The position numbers and the translations under genes are program-made. DNA of 64,000 nucleotides from Craterostigma plantagineum. Its lineage: Eukaryota; Streptophyta; Magnoliopsida; Lamiales; Linderniaceae. The stretch spans positions 124,001 to 188,000 of the forward strand of contig JAPQWV010000730.1 in assembly GCA_027422505.1 (NCBI GenBank), given 5' to 3'. Every line of letters begins with the position of its first letter. The stretch's first letter is position 1. Under the pieces are notes generated by a model. That model had not been told where the DNA came from, made no database searches, and saw only the letters and a program-made list of their open reading frames with translations. Positions 46,987 through 57,116 of the stretch are shown piece by piece.

Positions 46987-46996
46987 CATAAAAAGG
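46987..46996 (+). promoter_or_regulatory. Athila LTR TATA-like box
   Basis: GCATAAAAAGGGG directly after the motif array is a plausible core promoter for the genomic transcript. The same sequence occurs in the right LTR near 59450. Confidence 0.6.
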
Positions 46997-47970
46997 GGAT
47001 GCTCCTTAGAACTGAAAAAGACCTTGATAGGGACGAAAACATAGAGAAAAGGAGGGGGAAGAACACTAGAAGCAGCCTCGTGATTCGGAGAAGCTCAAGG
47101 GACGATCCAACAACGAAGCTACGCTCATACGATTGAAGAACGAGAGCTCCACCTCAGAAACGCCATATTCACTTCTTAGGAAAGTTTTTATGAGTTCTCA
47201 ATCCTCGTTTCCCTTAAATCTTGTTGTTGTGACGTTCAATATGAGTACCTAATCCTCTTGTGTGTTTGGGAATAGATGAACGTTGGGTTATGTCGTAGTT
47301 AAGGCGTAGGATAATCGTGAACACGTGTATTCGACTATTTATCATTCTATGATATTGCTTCTTTGTCTCAATATGTCTATGTGTTGATACGAATGTGCGG
47401 TACATCGTTTAGGGCGATAGCTAAATAACGATTAGGCCGTTCATAGACGTTAGGATTCGAGTATAGGGCGACAGCAAGTACTCGATCCTCGCCATTTGGT
47501 AATTAACGATCTTAGATTCCCACGAACGTTTAGGGCGACAGCAAATCCGTGAGTGGGTAGAAAGTTACCGCGATTTAGTCGATTTTCACTTAGGAGTGAT
47601 ATTCCGTAGCTTTAGCCGACAACGTCCAGCGGGATTCGAACCCCAAACACATATTTGTCATCTTGAATCACTCGTATTATTTTTAGTTGTACTACCTTAC
47701 TCGTCAAATCCTCAAGTTGCGCTGTTAAATTAGTTCGTAGTATAAACAAATCCTACTATTTTATTTAGGCTAAATATCGATTCGATAGGTTAATACTAGT
47801 ACTCAATTTATTCCTCGTGTTCGATACTCCGATATTCGCTATAGCTATATTACAAACGATAGGTACACTGCCTATCCCGCGTGATTCTAGTTATAATATA
47901 TTCGTTTTAATTATTACTTGACGTACTCGCACGATCTTTTATTTAAACATACACGCACGCGATCAAGTTT

Positions 47971-47988
47971 TTGGCGCCGTTGCCGGGG
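47971..47988 (+). promoter_or_regulatory. Athila primer-binding site (tRNA-Asp type)
   Basis: TGGCGCCGTTGCCGGGGA, five bases after the end of the 5' LTR, is the PBS known from Athila and Tat elements. Confidence 0.9.
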
Positions 47989-48161
47989 AATAGATTGATA
48001 TTAGGAACACCCTAGTTCGGTAATTTAGCTATTTCCCAGTTTCTGGTTAATTGCGTTATTTGTTTCCTACATCATTATTAGTATCGTTACCTTTCCGACG
48101 TATTTGTCTAGTTCTTCGCTAAATTTCGCTTTCACTCATTGAAGGTACTGTTTGACAGTGG

Positions 48162-50810
48162 ATGACCCGAAGCCACCCATCAGGCCCCATTGTTGAAGGA
48201 GATCCAGATTTCGAGCGGAAGTTACGAAGGCAGCTCAGATACAATACGGAAGGCACGGCTAGTAATTATCAGGAAGCGCTGGTTAGTTATTCAGAGGACA
48301 ACTCTCAGGAGTCAGCAGACAATTCTCGAATAGAGACGTCCAAAGACAATCGAGAGATAGAAGTCGAGATGGCAGACCGAAGAGTACCGACCCACCAAGA
48401 CCAAGAGGAACAATCTTTACAAGATCTACTTAAGAACGCCTCCCTCGGCGGTACAGAATCGGCGATTGTTATTCCTCCGATCGCGAACAACGATTTTGAG
48501 CTGAAGCATGCTTGGCTTCAGATGATCTTTCAGACGGCTCAGTTTGAGGGGAATCCTGATGATGATCCGTACTCCCACCTGAAGGCCTTTCTGACAGTAA
48601 CAGACACCATCAAGATCAATGGGGTCCCGAGTGACGCGATTAAGCTAATGTTGTTTCCATTTTCACTCAAGTACAGGGCGAAGGACTGGTTGGAGATGCT
48701 ACCGCCCAGATCAATCACTACTTGGGAAGAACTGCGAGCAGCATTCATCGGCCATTACTTCCCCCTGTCAAAGGTGTTAAGGTTAAAGATAGAAATCTCC
48801 CTTTTTCACCAGAAGGATTCAGAGAATCTTTACGAGGTATGGGAGAGGTACAAGTCCCTATTGAAGAAGTGCCCACAACACGGGATGTCGAAGGCCGCCA
48901 TGATCAATCGATTTCACGAGGGCCTCAATGATCAAACCATTCATATGTTAGACGGAGCCGCAGGAGGAGGGCTCGTGAAGCTCAAAGCCACAGAAGCCTG
49001 GAATTTAATCGAAGACTACTCGAGGAACAGCTTCATGAGAGGCAATACGAGGCTAAAGACTCCAGGAGTGTTTGGGGTGAGCGAGGAGACTGCTACACAT
49101 GCCAAGATTGAGGCGTTGCAACAACAGATTGCAACTACCAATTCTCAGCTCCAGACGGTGATCAACACACTACTTCCAAAGGCCGGGCAAACACAGCCAG
49201 TACATGCCGTGATGACAAGCCCATCGCCTCAGAAGCTGTATACACCACAATGCGAGATTTGTGGCGCAGCTCATGAGACCTCGGAGTGCCAAGTCGGACA
49301 ATAACTGGAACACGTGGACTATATGGGGAATTACCAAGGCCAGCAGAGTTTTCAACCTCGAGCACATCCAAATCTATCGTATGGGAACCAAAACCACAAC
49401 GCCCAACGACCACCGGGATTCCAACCTAGATCTTCTGATTTCCAAGGAGGAACATCACGTCCGTATCAGAATACATCTGCAGGGTCGGGGTCCGACGACA
49501 TGAGGGAAATGAAGGATATGATGAAGACGCTCCTCACTACTTTCAGCAACACCACTCAAGCCCACGAGAGTCGGATGAATAAGATGGAGGAGTACATAGA
49601 AGTACGTGCCCAGAACACCGACGCTTCTATCAAGAAATTGGAGCAACAAGTGGGCCAGATGGCGAAGCAGTTGGCTGAGCGAACTCAGGGATCACTCCCA
49701 AGTTCTACCGAACCAAATCCTAAGGAGTATTGCAAGACGGTCACCCTGAGAAACGAAAGAGAGTTGCAGGAGGTACCTCCCAAGAAGAAATCAAATGATA
49801 GACCTGAGGTCGAGGTCCACGACGAGCCAGAAGTGGAGGCAAACAAAGGCGACAATGTTGAGAAGGTCGAAGCTGAGAAGGAGAAGAACGAACCTGAAAA
49901 AGGAAGGGCGAAGGAGATCGAGCGACCACCGGTGAAGCCGTACCAGCCAAAGATACCGTACCCAGCTCGGCTGAAGAAGGACAGAGACGAGGCGCAATTC
50001 GGTAAATTTATGAACATGTGTAAGGAATTACATATTAACTTACCGTTTGTTGAGGCTATTACGCAGATGCCCAGCTTCGCCAAGTTTTTGAAGGACCTAT
50101 TGACGAACAGGAGGAAACTCGAACATGTTTCCACGGTATGCTTACGAGGGGAATGCTTGGCGATACTTCAGAACAAGATGCCGGAAAAGCTCAAAGACCC
50201 AGGGAGTTTTACAATTCCCTGCCTTATAGGAGATTTAGTTGTTGAACGTGCTTTAGCCGATCTAGGAGCTAGCATTAATTTAATGCCGTATTCCATGTTT
50301 AAGCGCTTAGGACTAGGTGAACCACGACCCACTAGGATGAGTCTTCAATTAGCTGATCGACCATTAAAATACCCTAGAGGTGTTATTGAGGATGTCCTAG
50401 TTAAGGTAGGTAAATTTGTGATTCCCGCCGACTTTGTTATTTTAGATATGGAGGAGGATGATAACGTTCCATTGATTCTAGGTAGACCATTTTTAGCTAC
50501 CGGTGAGACTATGATAGATGTTAGAAATGGGACGTTAACTTTGACGGTAGACGGTGAAAAAGTTACGTTCAATATGGCTGAGTCAATGAAGAAGAGTAAT
50601 GAGCATGATGATAAGTGTTACTACTTAGACGCTTTTGAGCATGATTTTTTCTTTTCTGTACAAGGTCTATCACAGTTCCCCTACGAGCAGGATACACAGA
50701 AAATTTTGGCAATCGACGACTGTGGGGAGGAAGTCGACGAGCCCATCATAGCTATCGACGAGAGTAGCGAAGAAGATAAGGAAGCTCGGTCGAGGAGCCA
50801 CCCGTCCTAG
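48162..50810 (+). pseudogene. Athila gag and protease
   Basis: The first frame starts MTRSHPSGPIVEGDPDF at 48162 and contains the retrotransposon gag domain (FEGNPDDDPYSHLKAFL, residues ~135-150; YRAKDWLEMLP; FHEGLND). It ends with a knuckle-like CEICGAAHETSEC just before an in-frame TAA at 49302-49304. The same frame reopens to 50810 with a lysine/glutamate-rich linker and the aspartic protease (LADLGASINLMPYSMFKRLGLG, LILGRPFLATG). Athila proteases use DLGAS in place of DTGAS. One nonsense codon therefore splits gag from protease, and a frameshift follows at ~50805. Confidence 0.9.
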
Positions 50811-50812
50811 AG

Positions 50813-52521
50813 TTGAAGCCGTTACCTGACCACCTCGAGTATGCATTTATCGGAAACAACGGAGGGCTACCAGTCATCATTTCATCGAGCCTCGGCGACG
50901 GACAGAAGGGCCAGCTCTTGGAAGTGTTAAGAGCGCACAAGAAGGAAATAGCGTGGAAGATATCCGACATCAGAGGGATCAGTCCGAGCTACTGTACGCA
51001 CAAGATCCTGATGGAGGACGAGTTTAAGCCAGTCGCGCAACGTCAAAGGCGACTCAATCCGAATATGAAAGATGTCGTGAAGAAGGAGGTTATTAAGCTA
51101 CTAGACGCGGGGATGATCTACCCTATCTCAGATAGCGCTTGGGTAAGTCCAGTCCAAGTGGTCCCGAAGAAGGGAGGAATGACGGTCGTCACTAACGATA
51201 AGAATGAATTGATTCCAACGAGGACTGTGATCGGGTGGCGCGTGTGTATTGACTACAGGAAATTGAATGACGCCACGAGAAATGACCATTTTCCCTTACC
51301 GTTTATCGACCAAATGCTAGAAACATTATCTGGTCATTCATTTTATTGCTTTCTTGATGGTCTTTCAGGATATCTGCAGATTCCCATTGCACCTGAGGAC
51401 CAGGAGAAGACCACATTCACATGCCCCTTCGGCACATTTGCGTATTGAAGGATGACATTGGTCTATGCAATGCCCCAGCCACCTTCCAGCGATGTATGAT
51501 GGCTATATTCGACGAGTTGGTAGGTGAGGTAATGGAGGTGTTTATGGATTATTTTTCTGTATTTGGTTCGTCGTTTGATGTGTGCCTTGCTAATCTGAAG
51601 CTCGTACTCGCACGTTGCGAGGATACGAACTTGGCACTTAATTTGGAAAAGTGCCACTTTATGGTTCGAGAGGGTATAGTTTTGGGACACAACATTTCCT
51701 CTAAAGGAATCGAAGTGGACCGAGCTAAGTTAGAAACGATAGAAAAACTACCCATTCCCTCGAACGTAAGGTCAATTAGAAGTTTTCTAGGACATGCTGG
51801 GTTCTATCGTAGGTTCATTAAGGATTTTTCAAAAATTGCTCGACCCATGTCTAGATTACTTGAGAAAGACGCTCCATTTGATTTTAACGATGAATGCTTG
51901 CATGCTTTTAACTTGCTTAAAGAACGATTGATCGCAGCACCTATCATGGTTGCCCCCGATTGGGGGTTGCCCTTTGAGCTAATGTGCGATGCAAGTGATT
52001 ACGCAGTAGGAGCCGTGCTAGGGCAGCGCAAGGACAATCATTTCAGGCCAATTTACTACGCCAGTAAGACGCTAGACACAGCCCAGGTAAACTATACGAC
52101 CACGGAAAAGGAGATTTTAGCTGTCGTGTTCGCTTTCGATAAATTCAGGTCATACCTTATTTTATCGAAAGTTATTGTTTTTACTGATCACTCTGCCCTT
52201 AAGTATTTACTAGCGAAGCCGGACGCCAAGCCTCGGCTAATTAGATGGATCTTACTCCTTCAAGAGTTCGATATAGAGATCCGAGATAAAAAGGGGGCAG
52301 AGAATCTGGCGGTGGATCACCTCTCTCGACTAGAGGAGTCTGAGATTTACAACAAGGACACCAAGGAAGTTCAGGACACATTCCCAGACGAGCACTTGTA
52401 CGCAATACAAGTGGTAAGTGACGATATTCCTTGGTTTGCAGATTTCGCTAATTATCTTGTTGCAAGGGTTCTACCAAAGGGATACACAAGTCAGCAAAAG
52501 AAGAAATTCTTTTTGACTTGA
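50813..52521 (+). pseudogene. Athila reverse transcriptase and RNase H
   Basis: RT begins after KPLPDHLEYAFIG and includes CVDYRKLN-like CIDYRKLNDATRNDHFPLPFIDQML and [36 protein letters not shown] at ~51446 and a one-base loss shortly after interrupt it. The next frame (51421-52521) has [11 protein letters not shown], then FMDYFSVFG where the family has FMDD, so the second catalytic aspartate of the YxDD box is lost. RNase H follows ([48 protein letters not shown]). Another frame change at ~52517 precedes integrase. Confidence 0.9.
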
Positions 52522-53720
52522 AGTATTACTTTTGGGAAGATCCATATCTGTTCAGGCGATGTGCAGACCACGTGATACGACGATGTGTTGCTTCCCCTGA
52601 GACGATGAAGTTTCTAGGGCATTGCCATAGCGGACCAACTGGAGGGCATTATGCAGCCAATCGAACAGCTCAGAAGGTACTGGAAAGCGGGTTTTATTGG
52701 CCAACGATTTTCAAAGACGCCCAACGGTACGTTGACATTTGTGATCAATGTCAGCGCACAGGTAATATCTCAAAACGTAATGAAATGCCTCAAAATTTTA
52801 TTCTAGTTTCTGAGATTTTCGATGTTTGGGGTATAGATTTCATGGGCCCGTTTCCCAGTTCGTATAATAATAAGTACATTCTGGTTGCTGTAGACTATGT
52901 GTCTAAGTGGGCCGAGGCGCAGGCTTTACCCACGAACGATGCTAGGGTTGTTGTTCGATTTTTACTAACACTGCTTTCACGATTTGGGGCACCTAGATGC
53001 ATCATTAGTGATAGAGGAACCCATTTCTGTAACACCCAATTTGCACGTACCTTAGATCGTTATGGTGTTAGACACAGTCTGTCCACCCCTTATCACCCTC
53101 AGGCTAGCGGTCAGGTAGGAGTCGTGAACCGCGAGTTAAAACGTATTCTTGAGAAAACTATAGATGGGAACCGTAAGGAGTGGGCTAATAAGCTTAATGA
53201 CGCACTTTGGGCGTATAGGACCGCGTATAAGACACCAATAGGTACTACACCGTATAGATTGGTTTACGGGAAGGCATGCCACCTCCCCGTGGAAATCGAA
53301 TATAAAGCCTATTGGGCAATTAAGTCATTGGACATGGATTTGGGGAAAGCCGGTGAAAAGCGGCTGCTCCAAATTAATGAGCTTGACGAGTGGCGTTTAT
53401 CAGCTTATGATAACGCCAGAATGTATAAGGAGCGTTCAAAAGCCTACCATGACAGCAAAATTAGGCACAGACGAGAATTTCAAGAAGGGGACCAAGTCCT
53501 CCTCTTTAATTCTCGACTTAGGCTTTTTCCTGGTAAGCTTAGGTCACGTTGGTCAGGACCGTTCACTGTTACTCGTGTTTTCTCATACGGTACTGTTGAG
53601 ATTTCAGGTATGGGGCAGGGTACTTTCAAGGTAAACGGGCATCGCTTGAAGCATTATCATGGAGGCGAGGAAGATTTGAGCGATAAGGAGGTATTATACC
53701 TCGATTTTCAGCCAGCATAA
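52518..53720 (+). pseudogene. Athila integrase with a lost catalytic glutamate
   Basis: A 400-codon open frame. An HHCC zinc domain ([16 protein letters not shown]...CDQCQRTG) precedes the catalytic core with GIDFMGPF and SDRGTHF. The third catalytic residue, 36 positions after the second aspartate, is glycine ([10 protein letters not shown]) where GQVEV is expected. The C-terminal part ([32 protein letters not shown]) is complete. The frame ends at 53720 without further breaks, yet the enzyme should be inactive. Confidence 0.9.
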
Positions 53721-53759
53721 GAGCATGTGAGGTACGTCAGGCTGAGACGTTAAAAGAAG

Positions 53760-53784
53760 CGCTTCTTGGGAGGCAACCCAGGTA
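53760..53784 (+). other. Short hairpin after Athila pol
   Basis: GCGCTTCTTGGGAGGCAACC followed by CAGG forms a small stem (TTGGG/CCCAG). I recall similar sequences just after pol in other Athila elements. Its function is unknown. Confidence 0.4.
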
Positions 53785-53926
53785 TTTTCTTTTAAATTTT
53801 AGGCTTTATTATTATAAAAAAATTTATTAATAATAAATAAAAAATAATAATTAATCTAAGATTATATTGAATAAAAGAGAACAACAATAACAATAATAAT
53901 AACAGTAATATTTAATTAATAATAAA

Positions 53927-53932
53927 TTTATT
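53927..53932 (-). terminator. Polyadenylation-like signal for the antisense ORF
   Basis: AATAAA on the minus strand, ~165 bases after the stop codon of the 54-residue antisense ORF. TTGTAATGG- and TGTAATC-like far-upstream elements lie between. The region is AT-rich, so chance is possible. Confidence 0.4.
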
Positions 53933-54095
53933 ATGAATATCGAAGATGGGTACAATGCAGAATTAAAAGATGAGATAGGAACATAGTTTTACTGCATAAA
54001 AGATGATTACAATACCATTACAACATGTGAAGGTCCAACACAAAAGCAAGTAAACTGCGAATAACATAAAAGACAGAATTGCTTCATAAGGGCGG

Positions 54096-54260
54096 TTACG
54101 CACAAGTACACCTTGTGAGGAACCAACCCATGACAGGTAGTAAAACTCCGAACAAACCTAAAAGAATAGCAAGGTAGAGTGATAGCTTATCCAAATTATG
54201 ACGAATCCTTGTATACTCTTCACTCTCATTCTCACGATCTTGTTGTTGTCCCCAAAACAT
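54096..54260 (-). CDS. Antisense small membrane protein ORF inside the Athila element (54 aa)
   Basis: A minus-strand frame of 55 codons starts MFWGQQQDRENESEEY and ends TRCTCA. It has a hydrophilic, charged N-terminal half and one strongly hydrophobic segment (residues ~27-49, LSLYLAILLGLFGVLLPVMG), predicting a small single-pass membrane protein. It lies between integrase and the env-position ORF on the opposite strand. A TATA box (CTATAAATAG) sits 89 bases upstream of the ATG, the CACGGCCGTG array lies further upstream, and an AATAAA lies downstream. Antisense ORFs in the 3' region are known in Tat-lineage Ty3 elements, but I do not recognise this protein. The reading frame is intact although every sense gene is broken. 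It could still be a chance ORF. Confidence 0.55.
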   Translation of the reverse strand: MFWGQQQDRENESEEYTRIRHNLDKLSLYLAILLGLFGVLLPVMGWFLTRCTCA

Positions 54261-54348
54261 AGTGGCTAGCTAACCTAAATATTGAAAATAAGATTGTTTA
54301 AGACGTGGGTTTATGGTAGATGATGCTATTGTGTTGTTCTACCACTGT

Positions 54349-54358
54349 CTATTTATAG
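54349..54358 (-). promoter_or_regulatory. TATA box of the antisense ORF
   Basis: The minus strand reads GCCTATAAATAGAC. This is a consensus plant TATA box, 89 bases upstream of the antisense ATG at 54260, leaving room for a ~55-base leader. Confidence 0.55.
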
Positions 54359-54610
54359 GCATGGACGGCACAAAAATATCATTGTCATATCAGCATCCAT
54401 AAATGACACAGACGAATTTTTGACTTGGATGATCTGACGCCGCACGAGAAAGTGATATTTCTTTTGTTGATTATCATATTTTTCATCGCGCAAATCGTTC
54501 TCGAAAAATTCGTCGATTGCGTGTCAATCATAGTTAAATATACTTTAAATTATAATAATTAGAAGATATATATATATATATATATATTAAAAAAAACAAT
54601 AAAAATTGCA

Positions 54611-54993
54611 TTCACGGCCTTTCGCATCACATTCACGGCCGCGAATATCATTAGGTTACCCACTGCCGCAATTCACGGCCACTTGCTTAGGCATTCGCGG
54701 CCGTGAATGTTAGGGCCACAATACATAGCGCACACTGCCTCACGTCACGGCCAGAGGCATATACCACACGGCCGTGACACATGCGGGAAATATATAAAAA
54801 AAATAAATAAATAAAAAATATATATATAAATCGTCACGGCCAATGTCTCAGGAGTCACGGCCGTGACGTTGGCGGGCTTAACTCACTGCCCGTATTCACG
54901 GCCATCTACTCCTGTTGTCACGGCCGTGACTTGGTTGAACGGCGCTCACTGCTCTTGTTCACGGCCTGTCAATTGGTATTCACGGCCGTGAAC
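54611..54993 (-). repeat. Second six-unit CACGGCCGTG array, inverted
   Basis: Full palindromes lie at 54633, 54695, 54766, 54855, 54918 and 54980. Each is preceded ~14 bases to the left by a half-site TCACGGCC, and most also by CTGCC. Read on the minus strand this is the same layout as the LTR array (palindrome, ~14 bases, GGCCGTGA, GGCAG). An AT-rich insertion sits at 54790-54830. On the minus strand the array lies upstream of the antisense TATA box. Confidence 0.88.
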
Positions 54994-55799
54994 GTGTCGA
55001 TTTCACCCTTTTAAAACTCCATTTCATCAATTTTTTTTCCTTTCGTCTATTTCACACCGAAAAACTTCCAAAGCTAGCGAATTTCTCGCCAAATCCATCC
55101 CGAAAAACACAACTCCGGCCACCACTCCGCCACTTGCATTTTTAGCAACGCCAAAACAACCATCTTCCCTCTTTTTCATAGTAATTAAATCAACGAGGTA
55201 GGTCATTTTCTCCCAAAGTTTATAATAGACGATTTTCGCATATTTTTTCGGATTTGGGTTCGAATTGAACGTTTACATTGCTCTTTCATGGATAGATTAT
55301 TGCTTTAAACACGATGGGTTAGATCAATTTCTTGATTTCGTCCATTAATTTCCATGATTGGCACTATGAACCCTAATTTTCGAAATTGGGGCTTTTACAA
55401 TTTGGATCAATTTTGGTGTTCGTATTGCTCTTTATGGTTAGATATATGCTTTGAACGCCTTGGGGGTGATTAATTTCATGATTTCGTCGGTTAATTTTGA
55501 TTTGAGAATGATAAACCCTAATTTCACAAATTGCGGAATTTTGGAATTTGTAACGGAATTGGTTGCGTTTAATGGTTTTGCCATTGATTCATCGAATAGA
55601 ATCTAAGTATGTGCTTGGTTGATCTATTATTGCCATTTGAAAGAGTATTGTAGTTCGTCTTTTATGTGTTCGACAAAATGCCGCTTTGAATTTATATATG
55701 TTTTTGCTTTGGAATTATCAATTTCTGTCGTTACGTTGGTCGAGTCGAGCTGTGTTGCTTATTTTATTCTCGCCACTCACATTTGGATTTCTAGATACT

Positions 55800-57116
55800 A
55801 TGGGTAAAAGCTGCGCATCTGGATCAACGAGTCGTCCACGTCGAGGACAAGGCACGACGTCACTGCTAGAGTCTATGGGCCATTTTGACGATGAGACGCA
55901 CCAGGCCCATTACAATCGGCTAAAGGATACGGAGTTCATTCCAACCGACCAGATCGATCATGACACACTGGAAAAGTACAACATTGACCAGCAGGTGGCC
56001 GGATACCTGTCACTGAGTGGGTGGCTAGATTTCTTTCACATCGACGAGCCGGGATATAAGGAGCTGACACTGGAGTTCCTGTCCACCTTCGCCCATGAAG
56101 AATTCGGCCGGAACAAGATCACATTCCGGGCGTTTAACACAGAGCATGCGGCGGACATTCAAGACATCTGCCGTGCAATTGGGACACCGGAGCTACCTTA
56201 CGGGCACACAGGGCTATCAGACTTATATTACAAGAATTACCTGGAAAACTGGGACTTTCGTCAGGCCGGTTGGGAAGAGATTACGAGACCCGGCGAGCCC
56301 CCTTCACCGTCAAAACGTCGAAGGCCTCGTCGCTCAGGAGCCCCGGCTGCGATATATCCACCGGCTCCTGACGACTTCGCTCACACCAAGGGGCGATTCA
56401 CACGGCGCGATAGGCCTTCGCGATCTCTTCTATTTACTCAAGATGCAGCGCGGGGAACACGTACACCTAGGAATGGCCCTGAAGCACGCCTTCGCGGCCC
56501 AAGCCGACGTTCGTAGCCACGGAAAGATCGCAGTAGCGCCATTTATTACTAGGGTCATCAAGGGCCTTAATCTGTGGCCAGCCAATCCACCGGAGATGCA
56601 GATTGTGGGCGAGCTAATCTGGTCAATGAGGATATGATGCTGAAGATGAAGATGTTGATCAAGGCGCCCAACTGGTCCCGCTCGAACAAAGTTTACGTCT
56701 GGCACGAGGTTTACCATGGGCAGACGGACCTCGGTGACGCATTTCCCCAGCCACTGGAAATTGCGGGTGAGGGGCCAGTTCCAGTGCACCCAGACACAGC
56801 CGGACCTTCCTACTCCTCCGGCTACCACGAGGGGGAGTCCTCAGGGGTCGCTCCTTACGCGTCAGCAGCCGAGCTCGACGCCCTCCGCCAGGAAATGCTC
56901 CGCTTCAACGAGGAGGCCATACGGCGTGATGAGGAGACACGGCGACGCCAGGAGGAGTACGAGCGTCGGAACGAAGAAGCCCACCGACACTACCGCGAGG
57001 AGCAACAGCGATACGAGCAGGCCCTTAAAGCCATGGACGACGCGGTCAGGCGATCGCAGGAGTCACTGGCATTTCTTCGCCCTAGGCAGCCCTCACCACC
57101 ACCACCACCACCTTAG
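55800..57116 (+). pseudogene. Athila env-position ORF (plant transposon protein domain), broken
   Basis: Starts MGKSCASGSTSRPRRGQGTT at 55800. The N-terminal half contains YKELTLEFLSTFAHEEFGRNKITFRAF and DICRAIGTPELPYG, the conserved block of Athila 3' ORFs. A frameshift near 56310 moves the reading to the frame with LRYIHRLLTTSLTPRGDSHGAIGLRDLF and IAVAPFITRVIKGLNLW. A second near 56600 moves it to the frame ending at 57116. The C-terminus is a charged coiled coil (EEAIRRDEETRRRQEEYERRNEEAHR) plus a proline run. No signal peptide or transmembrane helix is visible in the part starting at 55800, so an envelope role is not supported. Confidence 0.8.

Larger units (their letters stand above)
46363..47965 (+). 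repeat. Athila 5' LTR
   Basis: 1603 bp. It holds a six-unit CACGGCCGTG array in U3 and a TATA-like CATAAAAAGG at 46987-46996. Downstream are several near-identical short phrases TAGGGCGA(C/T)AGCAAAT (47410-47550). Confidence 0.92.

Noticed and set aside
55800..57116. Athila 3' ORF as an envelope protein
   Set aside because: No signal peptide or transmembrane helix is visible from the conserved start at 55800. The hydrophobic stretch before it (55686-55799) is upstream leader, and the C-terminus is a coiled coil.
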